Of a DNA stretch of 64,000 nt, positions 45,556-58,246 are shown piece after piece; the first letter of the stretch is position 1, and every line of letters starts with the position of its first letter. The stretch is from Dactylis glomerata. Lineage: Eukaryota > Streptophyta > Magnoliopsida > Poales > Poaceae. The translations under genes and the position numbers were made by a program. The notes under the pieces were generated by a model, which searched no databases, was not told the DNA's origin, and worked only from the letters and a program-made list of their open reading frames with translations. The stretch covers positions 4,826,977 through 4,890,976 of the forward strand of contig QXEO01000382.1 in NCBI GenBank assembly GCA_007115705.1, read 5' to 3'.

Positions 45556-47138
45556 TGCTGATCCCTTGTTGATGTGGAGCAGACTGTCCTTGTGCGTGGT
45601 GAATAACCAGCCCGTTGGGAACCCCAAGAGGAAGGTATGATGAGTGTAGCAGCAAGTTTTCCCTCAGTTTAAGAAACCAAGGTTATCGAACAGGAGAGGA
45701 GAGACAATGACGACTGAAGGTGTTGTGGAACCTGCACACACACAAACAAATACTTTGTTCCCAACTTGCGATGAGGTTGTCCATCTCACCGGTTTGCTTG
45801 AAACAAAGGTTATGAGTGTATCGAGTGGAAAACAATATAGTATGCGAGTAAAGTAAACAATACGAGTAAAGTAAACAGGTGATAGCAATATGATGGAAAT
45901 AGGACCGGGGTCCACAGTTCACTAGTGGTGTCTCTCCATAGATAAAATAACACATGCTGGGTAAACAAATTACAGTTGGGCAATTGATAGAATAAAGATA
46001 ACGTGATATGTCAAGAAGATCACTATGAGATTTACTCTGGGCATTACAACAAAATACATAGACCGCCATCCAACTGCATCTATGACTAATAATCCACTCC
46101 CTGGGATATCAATCCGAACACCCTAGAAGTATTAAGTTGCAAACAACAGATAATTGCATTAAGCAAAGTGTGTAATGTAAACAAAGCATATGCCCTTGAG
46201 CATATGAATGTTGTTTTCTCCCTAGTAGCAACAGCACATCTACCACCTTAGAGGTTTCTGTCACTCCCCCAGGTGAAATAGAGGCATGAACCCACTATCG
46301 AGCATAAATACCCCCTCTTGGAGTCACTAGCAACTACTCGGCCAAGATAGCTACTAACAATGGAGAGCATGCAAGATCATAAACAACATAGAGATAACAA
46401 AAGATATAATTCAGTACAGCAACTTAATCATAAACACCAATATTCATCGGATCCCAACAAACCAAACATGTAGAATTACATAACAGTGATCTCAATCATG
46501 TATGGCAGCTCATGAGATCTAAACATGAAGCACATAGTGGAGAAGACAACCATCTAGCTACTGCTATGGACCCATAGTCCAAGGTAGACTACTCACTCAT
46601 CGCTCCGGAGGCAAGCATGGCGATGAAGAAGACCTCCGGTGGCGATTCCCCTCTCCGGCAGGGTGCCGGGAAGAGCTTCTGGACCCTCCCGATCTTCGGG
46701 TCAACGGCGGCGGCGGATCGCGATGTGTTCTGGAAAACTAATCGGGTACTTAGGTTTTTCTCGTCGGGGGGTCTTTATAGGCGAAGGGGCGATGTCAGAG
46801 GAGGGGCCAGGCGGCCACACACGGGGGTGGCGCGGGCCGCGCCACCTGTGCGTGTGGGCCCCTGGTCCCTCGCCTCCTACTCTCCTTCGGATCTCTGGAA
46901 GCTTCCGGGTAAAATAAGACTTCAGGAACTTGTTTCATCCAATTCCGAGAATATTTCCTGTGTATCACTCTGGAACACAAAAACAGCAGAAAACAGGAAA
47001 CTGGCACTGTGGCACTTCGTTAATAGGATAGTTCCGGAAAATGCATAAAAATGCCACTAAGTGTAACGAAACAATAGGCAAATGGTGTAAAAACAAGCAT
47101 GGAGCATCAAAAATTATAGATATGTTTGAGACGTATCA
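45556..47138 (-). repeat. 3' LTR of element G (1583 bp)
   Basis: On the minus strand it starts TGATACGTCTCAAACA at 47138 and ends GATCAGCA at 45556. It lacks an 11 bp stretch present in the 5' LTR near 52120-52135. The first 1.1 kb is homologous to the LTR at 62856-64000. Confidence 0.88.
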
Positions 47139-50072
47139 AGCATCCCCAAGCTTAACTCCTGCTCGTCCTCGAGTAGGTAAGTGATAACAAAAGAATAATT
47201 TTTGAGGTGACATGCACCTACACAATCTTGATCATATATGTAAGCATTGGTGAGCTGGGATCAATAGAACTTAAAACATGGGCATGAAGATATAATCATG
47301 ACAATAAGAACTTAGCAACCATGTTGTAAACATGCAAATGAACACAAACAAAAGATCATGAAAATGAAACAATGAAAGTCAAACGTGTGTTCAAATCATA
47401 AGGAAAAACATACAAAAGGTTTTCAGCTTGTCCTTCAAAGAGAGCAAAACATAAATGCATAGGACACCTTCAAGTTTAAGAGGGCGACTAGATACAAATA
47501 ATTTAAGAACAAGTGAAACCAACAATATGAATCAATCAATGAACTTTGGGACAATGCATATCACACTAAGAATGACAACTATGCTCTCTTAATGGTGCAT
47601 AAAGAAAGAAGGTGGTGACTCAACATAAAAGTAAAAGAAAGACCCTTCGCAGAGGGAAGCAGTGATTGCAAGTTTTATAACCTTCAAAAATTATGGTACT
47701 TACCGGCTTTGAGCTCTCATTGCCCCCATCATAAGCATCTTGAATGGTTAAAGTTAATGCGAGAACAATTATGATGCATATGCTTGACAAATCATAAGTT
47801 GAAAACCTCGTGCCCCGTGAATACGAGTACCCAAACCTCATGCTACTTTACTTAGAGTCCCAAGCAAGGCTCTTGTCATTGTAAGTATATGCATATCATT
47901 GAGAACCGCCAATGGGGTACCTCCGTGCCCGATGACATGGAACAAGCCCACACCAAAATGACAGGACAAGCAGACAATGAACACCTCGACATCTCTTTTA
48001 TTTGCCTTTTGTTTAGCTTTTTATTGTGAGATGCGTCGTCGAATATTCATCATGGGTATGCTGCAAATTTCCACCATGAATTATGCATGGCTTAGATTGG
48101 CGGCCCGGCATTTCCCTAACACATATACAAATTCCATGATCCCTACAAGATTCCCAATTCATTTCACACCGCAGGCATCCATAAACAAAAGATCACGATA
48201 TCAACTCAAATAAGAAGTGCAATGTTGAAAGCTTGCCCATGACAGCATGGATGGGCTAGAATCCAACTTACAACTTGCAAGCATAACAACTCAACATAAG
48301 AGACCACAATGTCAAATTTTTAAGAACAGGAAAAGTAAAGTGTGCCTTCCGGTTCGTGAGAGCTTTACTGACCGAATTTCGCATAACACTGGTAAGAGTT
48401 TAATTTGAAGAGAAAATAAAAGCAAGTCAAATTTACTTGGAATAGCAAATTGCTAGTAGGTATGTATGGTGGACACTTTGGAAAACTTTGGCTTTTAGGA
48501 GTTGGATGCACGAGTAGAGCTCATACTCAGTACAAGGCGAGGGCTAGCAAAAGACTGGGAGCGACCAACTAAGAGAGCAATAATGGCCATAATCATGCAA
48601 AGCGACAAAGCGACATTAAAATAGGCATAAGATGGCATCAAAAGTCAAAAACTAAATGATCATGAAGGCTATTGGCGACTTTGTGAGAGTCTAACATGTG
48701 TGAGCATGCGCCAAGTCAACCCAAATAAAGCATCAAGGAGAAAACCAAAATAATGCTTCCATACAATAAAAACAACGCATGATTTTTTCAAAGGCTCATT
48801 AAGCAATCTCAGTTATTTGAGACAAATCATGCTACAGCAAAACCACTAAGCATACTATCAAAAAGATATCAAGCATGACATGAAAAAGCCTAAGCCGCAG
48901 TCTACACAAGCTCCTTCTTGTACCACTATTTTGCACAAAGCTTTTTCTCTTTTCCAACACCATTTGAAATTTTTAAAGACACCTCTTTTGATGAAAACCA
49001 ATAAAGATCAGAGGCAAAAATACACCTTGATGAAAAGATATGACAAGGTCTGAACGCAAATCAAGGCGAAAATGAAAACCAAAAGCAGTAGCAGAAAAAG
49101 AAGAACGCTCGATGAACGATAAGAGTGAAAAACTGAGCGTTCTTTGCAAATGAAAACGAGTACATGTCCTCCAAAGAAAATTTGTTGGGGTCCAACCATT
49201 TATTGCAGCAAACAAACAAACTAAACCAACTAAGAAAAGTAAAACAACTGACGCTCCAAGAAAAACACATAGTGCATGAAGCAATAAAAATATAGTGTTT
49301 TGAAAGGTGACCTGATTTTTGCCGATGAAGAAGGGGTGCCTCGGGGGCATCCCCAAGCTTTGACGCTTGTACTTCTTGGATATTTATTGGGGTGATGCAT
49401 GGGCATCCCCAAGCTTGAGCTTTTGTCCATTCTTCAACTCATCTCATCATTCTCCAATCCCTACACTTGAAAACTTCCTTCATACAAAACTAAACACAAA
49501 TCTATTAGCAACATTAGTGCAAGCATAACATATAATCAATCCTCTATTTGCTTCAGGTTTCAACTCAAAACCACCACATATATATCATATACTACTGTAG
49601 CAACCTCCCCAAAAGTTTCATGATCAAAAGAACTCAAAAGAAAGCGATAAAGTGGCAAACACCAATATTGGCAGAAATCTGTCAAAACTGAACAGCTGAC
49701 AAAGGTCGAATTTTTGAGGGATTTTCTGTTGCTCAAATCAAAAAGTCTTCAACTAAGAAAAGTTTGGATATAACCTGGGACATGTGCACAAGAAATCGCA
49801 GGTCAAAAAGATAAACAGAGAATTTTCACGAATTTTTACGGTGCAGCACCGAAAACAGTTTCAGGACAGCAACATCCCCAAATCTTTACCTCACTCAAAT
49901 TAGAGGCTTCTCTTGGCACAAAAACGAAATAAACAAGATAAGGAGCGGTCATTACAGTAGTAATGACTTCCAAGACTCAAATAAAAGAAAAATTACTGAA
50001 AAGAAAACATTGGGTTATCTCCCAAGAGTGCTTTTCTTTAACGCCTTTGAGCTAGGCGCAGAAAATTGCGAA
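47139..50072 (-). other. Non-coding internal region of element G
   Basis: The polypurine tract is at 47139-47153, and the region carries the same blocks as D, including the stretch shared with B. PPT-like motifs occur near 49350-49412. No gene is recognised. Confidence 0.75.
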
Positions 50073-50657
50073 TCAAGTAATAATGAATGGGGGATCAGGA
50101 TCCACTATAGGAATAAAGAAATGAATACTATCCAATTGAGGTTTTGCATATCCCTTGTAGTCACGCTTTGGTACACTATTTTCATCAAAAAGATTTTCAG
50201 GACAAATCCAACTAGTATTAGCTACCAAGGCATTATGAATTCCTACAAGCTTACAAAGTATTGGCAATTTAGATTCTTCATTGGGTGTACCAACAATTTC
50301 AACAGGCGAGCCAAGCTTATTAAACTTCTTAAAAACTTTCCTAGCCTCAATTGCAACATCTCGAAATTCTATGCGCAAAGTTTCCAAGATAAAAGCTTTC
50401 TTTTCAGGATCCTCAATTTCATGAAGCTTAAAGAACATGTATTGCATAAAAGGATTAAGACTAGCAAACCTAGCTTCTAACATGTGAACTAAATGAGCAG
50501 AAGCAACTTCATAACTAGGAGCTAGCTCAACCAAAGACTTTTCCTCAACTTCCTTATGCATACTAATGTGATTAAAGAACTCCTCAATGTTACTTTTGCC
50601 AATAATCGAACCACTACCTACTGAGAGGTCCTCCATAACGTACTTAGGGATCAACAT
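50073..50657 (-). CDS. Unrecognised 194-residue retroelement ORF (element G copy)
   Basis: Intact ORF, collinear with those of D and E across the N-terminal 130 residues, with the same DLSVGSGSIIGKSNIEE and LHEIEDPEKKAFILETLR blocks and WICPENLF. The C-terminus ends PDPPFIIT instead of ASSD(I/V)T, so the last ~25 residues are replaced. The ORF starts 158 bases inside the primer site, in the shared leader. The gene is the only coding sequence in a complete, recently inserted element. I recognise no domain. Confidence 0.68.
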   Translation of the reverse strand: MLIPKYVMEDLSVGSGSIIGKSNIEEFFNHISMHKEVEEKSLVELAPSYEVASAHLVHMLEARFASLNPFMQYMFFKLHEIEDPEKKAFILETLRIEFRDVAIEARKVFKKFNKLGSPVEIVGTPNEESKLPILCKLVGIHNALVANTSWICPENLFDENSVPKRDYKGYAKPQLDSIHFFIPIVDPDPPFIIT

Positions 50658-50814
50658 AATAAACTAAAGTAAAGAAATAACAACTACCAAGGATTCTAAT
50701 TTTGTTGGGTTTTTGATAAAAAGCAATGCAGGTAAAATAAATAAAGTAAAGCAAAACAATAACAAAGTAAAGAATGTGTGTGCGAAGAACTCCCCTCGCA
50801 GAAGTCTTCTCTTC

Positions 50815-50832
50815 TCCCCGGCAACGGCGCCA
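50815..50832 (-). other. Primer binding site of G (tRNA-Asp type)
   Basis: The minus strand reads TGGCGCCGTTGCCGGGGA, 10 bases from the 5' LTR end at 50843. Confidence 0.82.
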
Positions 50833-50842
50833 GAAAAAAGCT

Positions 50843-52436
50843 TGCTGATCCCTTGTTGATGTGGAGCAGACTGTCCTTGTGCGTGGTGAATAACCAGCCC
50901 GTTGGGAACCCCAAGAGGAAGGTGTGATGAGTGTAGCAGCAAGTTTTCCCTCAGTTTAAGAAACCAAGGTTATCGAACAAGAGAGGAGAGACAATGACGA
51001 CTGAAGGTGTTGTGGAACCTGCACACACACAAACAAATACTTTGTTCCCAACTTGCGATGAGGTTGTCAATCTCACCGGTTTACTTGAAACAAAGGTTAT
51101 GAGTGTATCGAGTGGAAAACAATATAGTATGCGAGTAAAGTAAACAGTACGAGTAAAGTAAACAGGTGATAGCAATATGATGGAAATAGGACCGGGGTCC
51201 ACAGTTCACTAGTGGTGTCTCCCCATAGATAAAATAACACATGCTGGGTAAACAAATTACAGTTGGGCAATTGATAGAATAAAGATAACGTGATATGTCA
51301 AGAAGATCACTATGAGATTTACTCTGGGCATTACAACAAAATACATAGACCGCCATCCAACTGCATCTATGACTAATAATCCACTCCCTGGGATATCAAT
51401 CCGAACACCCTAGAAGTATTAAGTTGCGAACAACAGATAATTGCATTAAGCAAAGTGTGTAATGTAAACAAAGCATATGCCCTTGAGCATATGAATGTTG
51501 TTTTCTCCCTAGTAGCAACAGCACATCTACCACCTTAGAGGTTTCTGTCACTCCCCCAGGTGAAATAGAGGCATGAACCCACTATCGAGCATAAATACCC
51601 CCTCTTGGAGTCACTAGCAACTACTCGGCCAAGATAGCTACTAACAACGGAGAGCATGCAAGATCATAAACAACATAGAGATAACAAAAGATATAATTCA
51701 GTACAGCAACTTAATCATAAACACCAATATTCATCGGATCCCAACAAACCAAACATGTAGAATTACATAACGGTGATCTCAATCATGTATGGCAGCTCAT
51801 GAGATCTAAACATGAAGCACATAGTGGAGAAGACAACCATCTAGCTACTGCTATGGACCCATAGTCCAAGGTAGACTACTCACTCATCGCTCCGGAGGCA
51901 AGCATGGCGATGAAGAAGACCTCCGGTGGCGATTCCCCTCTCCGGCAGGGTGCCGGGAAGAGCTTCTGGACCCTCCCGATCTTCGGGTCGACGGCGGCGG
52001 CGGATCGCGATGTGTTCTGGAAAACTGATCGGGTACTTAGGTTTTTCTCGTCGGGGGGTCTTTATAGGCGAAGGGGCGATGTCAGAGGAGGGGCCAGGCG
52101 GCCACACATGGGGGTGGCGTGGGCCAGGGGCTGGCCGCGCCACCTATGCGTGTGGGCCCCTGGTCCCTCGCCTCCTACTCTCCTTCGGATCTCTGGAAGC
52201 TTCCGGGTAAAATAAGACTTCAGGAACTTGTTTCGTCCAATTCCGAGAATATTTCCTGTGTATCACTCTGGAACACAAAAACAGCAGAAAACAGGAAACT
52301 GGCACTGTGGCACTTCGTTAATAGGTTAGTTCCGGAAAATGCATAAAAATGCCACTAAGTGTAACGAAACAATAGGCAAATGGTGTAAAAACAAGCATGG
52401 AGCATCAAAAATTATAGATACGTTTGAGACGTATCA
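50843..52436 (-). repeat. 5' LTR of element G (1594 bp)
   Basis: On the minus strand it starts TGATACGTCTCAAACG at 52436 and ends GGGATCAGCA at 50843. The TATA box on the minus strand is near 52062. It is followed by the GCAAT duplication. Confidence 0.9.
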
Positions 52437-52522
52437 GCAATCACTTGTAATATGTGAAAAATATTTGAGATCGCTATATATTGTATACATATACATTAAT
52501 TGACGAATGTTTCTCCTCTTAG

Positions 52523-54944
52523 GCCTCCACATCGAGCAAAGCTACGAAACGAGGCCCGTCCAAAAAGTTGGATGCACGAACGTATTACACCTTTGAGGTC
52601 ATATTGCCTACGGGCGAACCCAAGCTTCCTAAGAAGGCTGCCAACATATTCAAGAAGCAATGCGGAGTTTTGGTTAGGGATCACGTCCCGATCAGCGTTC
52701 GGGAGTGGAACAAGCGCAAAGGGGCAGACGATAGTGACTATGTCGCCGAAAGGTACAAAGAGAATCTTTGGAATGGTCTCATGGCACATTTCAACCTGCC
52801 AGAATGTGAGAATGAAGACGCCGCAAGACAACTGAGGGCCAAAGTCAAGCAGTGGACTCTAAAGAAGATGGCCGAACTGTTCCGGGTGTGGAAGAAGAAA
52901 CTATGGAAAAACTATCTGAAGACAAAGGAAGTGCCAGTATTCGAAGGGTATCTAGCCAAGCAGGTGAATCACTGGAAGACATTTCAGGAGTACAAGGAGT
53001 CAGAAGATGCCAAGGCATTATCAAAAAAGAACAAGAAAAATGCCGACAAGAAGAAATATCACCACACGCTGGGGCCAGGGGGCTATGAGACTGCCATCCC
53101 AAAGTGGGATAAGAAAGAGCAAGAGATGATTGCTAAAGGGATCACACCTGAACCCATTCGTGATGAGTGGGAAATGAGAGCAAGAAACTGGTTCCTTGCG
53201 CATGGTGGTTCGTACGACGAACTAACAGGGACCTTATCTGCAGTGACGGTCTTAGGATACCCAGGGAAAATTGGAAAGAAATAGTGAAAGAAATTAAAGA
53301 GGGAAAAAGACAGTTCACTCCAGATAGAGAGAAAGACTTGCTCACACTGGTCCTCGGGAATGACGAACATGGAGGATGAACGTGAGGCTTTGGTCCTTCT
53401 TACCCATGGTGGCTTGGGTTTGCCAAAGACCAAGAGACTTACAGAAGCTAAGCGAGAGCAAAGAAGCGACCGCAGGATGAGAAAAATGACAAGTTCAACC
53501 AGTTGCTTGCCAGACTTAACGAGCAACAGCAGCAGATTGACAAACTTAGAGGAGTAGTGCGCCAGCAAGATCCTGCACTCGATATTACCGCCGGCCCATC
53601 TAAGCGGAAAAGCAGCGTGGCTGAATCTGAGGCCCCGACCGACGATGCACGACGAATGATAGAGGGCGGTCCCGGCTACCCCGTGGATGGAATCAAGGAG
53701 TCAACATCATGTGAACTCCATCAGAGAATGAAGAACATATCCATGAAGGTGGCCATCAGACAAGCTTTACCTTCTGGCCCTGATGTACGCTGGCATGGCC
53801 GTGAGATTCCAGCTGGCTATGCTAAAGTCAGGGTGGATGAAATCATGCCGGGGTTTCATGATATGGAGCTTGACATCGCTGGACCCGAAGATGAGAGGAT
53901 ACTCGGAGAAGTACTGGGTGGAGTCATTCTATGGGACAAGAACTACATCAAGCTTCCAGGCTCGGCCCCAAGGACAACACCGCCTCCGAGTCGTCGCAGG
54001 TCACCTACACCTCCATCACCTCCAAGCCCTCCACATGACTACAGCCACCACAACACGAGTCCATCTCGATCACCCCCGCCGGACTTGGGTCGGCCGTCTC
54101 CACCGCCGCCCGCTAAGGATACTAAGCGGAAGCGTGCCAGCAAGAACGCTTCATCGATGAGTTCTAAGCGACGGAGCCCCCCAAAGCGCAAACTGTCACC
54201 CCTCCCAAAGGTACCTCATGCTAATCTTCCCATCAGACCTTATGATCGTACCGCCGAGGAAAACGCTAGGATCGCAAAGGAACATTATGATGCGCAGATA
54301 AAAAAGAAGGAACCCGAGCCCCGCCCGGAATACACCAAGAAGCAAAAAGAATATGCAAAATACTTACTGACCCTTCCATCGCAGTATGACTTGCACCATA
54401 AGCCTGGTGACTATACACGCACATTGCAGAAGGAAGGGAAAAAGAGCAGATCTCGTGCAAGTGCAAGTGGGAGCAAATTAAGTACAAGTACAAGCAAAAA
54501 AAGATCAGACGTTCCTCAGCTTGGACAACAGGCCAAACAATCGATCCCACCCCTCAGGGTGTTATCCGAGAATGTTCCCTCTCTGGTGCAGGGGCAAAAT
54601 TTGGAAATAGCAGAGAAGTGGGCGGCTGAATGGGGTATGAGTGTTGAAGATGTTCTGGCTTCCCAAGACGAGAGGTTTCCCAAGGCTGTGGTAGCCCCTA
54701 AGCCTAAATTTGTCATGGGAGGGCCTTTGGTCAGCAAAGAGAAGTTGGAAGATCTCCCAACAAATATGCGTTACTTGCATACATGGTACTTGAATGAAGC
54801 AAAGAATGGGAGAATGATGATCGTGGCGCGTGTCCCACGGGAGTACTACGGCCGTCCCGAAGACATCCATATCGACTTTGATGAACTCTTCCAGATGTAC
54901 AATTGCGACGCCCTCAACAAATCTCTCATGAGTTGCTATTGTCT
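52523..54944 (+). pseudogene. Second CACTA gene, large exon (Transposase_24-like)
   Basis: The exon starts after the acceptor CTCCTCTTAG and ends at a GTAAGT donor. Its first ~250 codons resemble plant En/Spm transposase family Transposase_24 (WNGLMAHFNLPE, then KKYHHTLGPGGYETAIPKW). A coiled Gln-rich helix, a conserved domain of unknown function (RQALPSGPDVRWHGREIPAG), a Pro/Ser/Arg-rich linker and a basic region follow. Damage: a one-base loss near 53268 shifts the frame, then TGA at 53377 and 53383 and TAA at 53449 lie in the resumed frame. From 53452 on, the frame is open. The product is presumably a DNA-binding accessory protein of the transposon. Confidence 0.75.
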
Positions 54945-55045
54945 GTAAGTTTTTCAATTCGTTGTCTACATATAACTTGTTCAGTTATTTCAATTCATTG
55001 TCTACATATAACTTGTTCAGTTATGACTTGTACTCTATTATGTAG

Positions 55046-55219
55046 AATGAAGATCCTGGTCTGTAAAAGTAGGAACATCATGAATATTGGGTTTATTGAC
55101 CCAGATAAAATACATATAAAGACGCTAACTGATAACCCCAAGGAGACGGAGGAAAACCTTCTAAGGTTTCTAACGGATCAAAATTTCTGTGACCACATAC
55201 TGTTTCCATACAACTTCAA
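55046..55219 (+). pseudogene. Second CACTA gene, third exon (protease region start)
   Basis: It starts after the acceptor TTATGTAG and ends at a GTGAGG donor. Joined to the previous exon it reads through KILVCKSRNIMNIGFIDPD to the FPYNF segment that in relatives directly precedes the His-Trp motif of the Ulp1-like protease. The frame is intact here. The following intron contains the MITE complex. Confidence 0.68.
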
Positions 55220-55290
55220 GTGAGGGTCTTATTCTGTTGTGTCCATTCACTTATAAGTATAATTGATAAGTTACTGACATATATATATAT

Positions 55291-55615
55291 AGGACTCCTA
55301 TTATATACTCCTGGGTGTACATACTCCCATATTCAATATACCTCATATACAAAGGTATTATACCTCTTTATCATTTTTAATATACCTCATTAATTATTCT
55401 AATATACCTCAATATAAGTAGTATGCAAAATATTTCATCGGAACCCTTACTTTTTTTAATATATCACTTTTACGTGCATAAATGCAGTATATACGCAAAT
55501 AATATGAGGTATATAGACTCAAATGAAATTTTTCATAAAACACACTTTGAGGTATCTAGTATTAACTAATGAAGTATATTAAAAATGATAAAGAGGTATA
55601 ATACCCTTGTATATG

Positions 55616-55657
<42 letters not shown>
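55291..55657. mobile_element. MITE, left inverted copy, truncated at (TA)n
   Basis: Starts GGACTCCTATTATATACTCC with TIR TCCTGGGTGTACATACTCCC, and is the reverse complement of 57174-57550 over about 350 bp at ~93-95% by eye. It ends in a (TA)19-20 run (55619-55657), where the last ~50 bp of the other TIR should be. TA-rich flanks on both sides suggest a family that targets TA microsatellites. Confidence 0.75.
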
Positions 55658-55660
<3 letters not shown>

Positions 55661-57160
55661 AAATAGCATGCTACCACCGATGGTAGCTATGCATGCTAAC
55701 GACCGTTGGACATACCGTTAACAGTCGGTCCCCTCACCGGCCACCCAACACCACCTTTCCTGTCACCCTCACCCACTGGCCACTACCTCTCGCCGTGTGC
55801 GCGCCGCACACTGAATCCAGAAATCCACCGACCGCCATCGGCCCCGGCAGACAGTCACACTGCCCGCCCTGAAACCTTTGCCCCGGTAAACCACCGGCAG
55901 GCGGCAGCGTCGCCCCATCAACGTGCCCTACCTTCCCACTGTCCCCGTCCTTGGCTCAGACCTCCCATCGATGGACCCAGGTTCCTCGTCTGCTCTTCCC
56001 GATCCACCACGATGGAGGGATGCTGAGGTCGCCGGATGCAGGAGGAGCGGCCAAAGCAGTGATTCCCGCCGCAGGAGCTCCTCTGCGGGTTCCCACACCA
56101 TGTGTGTGACTAGTGGGGGGAGATACATCGTCGGGATCCCCACGTCCGTAGCGAATCCATATCATTGGGACTTTGGGAGCGCCAGATCCACAGCAGGCTG
56201 AGCATAACAAGTCAACCATACTTGCTTGATTAATAAACGAATCCACTACTGCATTTTGTGTAAGAAGGAACGAAAGAACTGATTAATAAAGGAATTTCCA
56301 AAATGAACACTACAATTTTGTGTAAAAAGTAATGGGCGAGAACGTAATAAAAAAATCTGATTATATTCACTACTGGAATTCACAAGCTGGAGAGAGGAAA
56401 AAATCAAGAAATTAAGATCCGGACTAAAGTTGTGGATGGATCACTACAAAAATCAATTGCAAAAACAACGACACCACGCTCAGCATGGACGCGGGATTCA
56501 GGCGGAGTGGTGGCCCCGACGCCGCCTCCGCGCGATGCAAGGGCTGACGGGCGCGGGGATGCAGCAAATCGACAAGCAGTGGGTCTGGCAAATCGGCCAC
56601 AGGCCCCATGTCCAGCTCCGCAGCCGATGCCCTCAATCGGCGCCGCTGCAGGCACTTGTCGCCTGGCTCCTCGGCCGCCTCCTGGGCACCATCAGCGCGA
56701 GGAACGGTCGTCGCCACAGCATCATAGGGGGCGTTGGCGGTGTGGGCCATCATGTCGCCGCGAGGCGGGTGGCGACGGAGGCTCGGGTAGTACCACCGTT
56801 CTCCCCGCCCGCATCCCATCGGCCAGAAGCGGCGGCCATGGGGCCGTGACGGGTGGAGAGGGCGCCGATGGTTCCGCGGCAGGGGAGGGAACGTCGGCCG
56901 ACGGCCAGCAGCCGGCGAGCTCAGTGGGAGGAGATCGTGGTGGGTGTAGGTAGTGGTGGGTGGTGGGCTGGTGGCTATGTGGATAAGGTAGGGGCGATTG
57001 GAAGAACGGGAGAGAAGGGGAGTGCGAAAAAATTTGAACTAACGCCGTCACATCAGATTTCTTCCGTTAAGTAGGCTTGTGGTGCAGATTGCTCTATATG
57101 GCTGATCCAACGGCTATCTAAGGGTGCGTACTTACCACCGGTGGTAGCAAATCTGCATTG
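55658..57160. mobile_element. 1.5 kb non-coding element with imperfect TIRs between MITEs
   Basis: The left end TGCAAAATAGCATGCTACCA and the right end (reverse complement TGCAGATTTGCTACCACCGG) are imperfect terminal inverted repeats; a second matching block (CGACCGTTGGAC / AGCCGTTGGATC) lies further in. Both ends abut TA runs. The interior is GC-rich in parts (55730-56200, 56420-56960), with ORFs on both strands but no recognised domain. It looks like a non-autonomous DNA transposon, perhaps Mutator-like, of unassigned family. Confidence 0.55.
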
Positions 57161-57173
57161 ATATATATATATA

Positions 57174-57550
57174 GGAAAATGAGATGGTATTCCTGGGTGT
57201 ACGTACTCTCACGTTCAATATACCACATATACAAGGGTATTATACCTTTTTATCATTTTTAATATACTTCATTAGTTAATACTAGATACCTTAAAGTGAG
57301 TTTTATGAAAAATTTCATTTGAGTCTATATACCTCATATTATTTGCGTATATACTGTATTTATGCACGTAAAAGTGATATATTAAAAAAAGTAAGGGTTC
57401 CAATAGAATTTTTTGCATACTACTTATATTGAGGTATATTAGAATAATTAATGTGGTATATTAAAAATGATAAAAAGATATAATACCCTTATATATGAGG
57501 TATATTGAATATGGGAGTATGTACACCCAGGAGTATATAAGATGAGTCCT
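57174..57550. mobile_element. MITE, right complete copy (377 bp)
   Basis: Complete copy with TIRs containing TCCTGGGTGTACGTACTCTC on the left and the complement of TCCTGGGTGTACATACTCCC on the right. It is flanked by TA runs at 57161-57173 and 57551-57571. Its right edge touches the protease exon of the second CACTA gene. Confidence 0.75.
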
Positions 57551-57572
57551 ATATATATATATATATATATAG

Positions 57573-58246
57573 GACTGGATTCTGTTGGACATTCAAATCG
57601 ATAAGGGAAGAGTTGATGCCTTCGACCCATTATCGAGAAACATAGAACAGTTCCAAAGCCTGCAGGACATGCTCTAAGGGTAATTTCAATCATTCTTGCG
57701 CTCTATCGGTCTCTTTCGATGATTTTCTGATATATCAAGTAATGAAAAACTTAGCAAATCATTTTCCTTGTCGGGCAGGGTTTGAAAGCGGTTCAAGTGC
57801 GTGACCACCGGGATCTCTCATGAGAAGCTGACCTTTAGAGCGGCTCAGGTAAGTAGTACGAGATACTTCTATTTTTAATACATTTATGATGCTAGATTAT
57901 TATTTTGATTATATTCTATTCTCGTAAAGTGCGACTAGCAGCCACAGGGGACGCATCTATGTGGATACTACGTTTGCGAGTTCATTCGCATGTTTATCTG
58001 TGAGCACAAGGATTACAGATACGACGTAAGCAATAAAAATTCACACCTCTATTTTTACCCGTCATTCTTTGTTATCATGATTGACATTCATATTAATCTC
58101 CTTTTCTTATATAGTTCACGGCCATGCGGGAGAAGTACCTACCAGAGCAACGCGCGATCGCTGTTGCAGAGGAGCTAGCGGCCTTTTTGAGGACAGAACT
58201 TATAGATGATAAAGGAAGATTTAGGGTAGCTACGGGCCATTACTAA
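57573..58246 (+). pseudogene. Second CACTA gene, last exons (Ulp1-like protease)
   Basis: Four decayed exons: ~57573-57679 (ILLDIQIDKGRVDAFDPLSR), ~57779-57848, 57930-58025 and 58115-58246. The third has HLCGYYVCEFIR, the catalytic-Cys segment typical of Ulp1/SENP-like C48 proteases in CACTA genes; the last ends VATGHY before TAA. The His-Trp motif expected at the start of the first exon is damaged at the MITE edge, where GGACTGG stands instead of CACTGG. In-frame stops at about 57674 (CAA to TAA), 57783 (TGG to TGA) and 57936 (TAG) rule out function. GT/AG boundaries fit at each junction. Confidence 0.7.

Larger units (their letters stand above)
45556..52436 (-). mobile_element. Complete Gypsy element G with unrecognised ORF
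   Basis: This is the only structurally complete Gypsy element in the window: two LTRs, primer site, ORF, long untranslated region and polypurine tract, flanked by perfect GCAAT duplications (45551-45555 and 52437-52441). It lies in an intron of the second CACTA gene. By eye the LTRs differ at about 1% of sites plus an 11 bp deletion in the 3' LTR, so the insertion is fairly recent. It has no gag or pol and must be mobilised in trans. Confidence 0.92.

Noticed and set aside
56404..57051. Possible gene in the GC-rich core between the MITEs
   Set aside because: ORFs overlap on both strands and have no recognisable domain, start context or intron pattern; the element boundaries explain the segment better.
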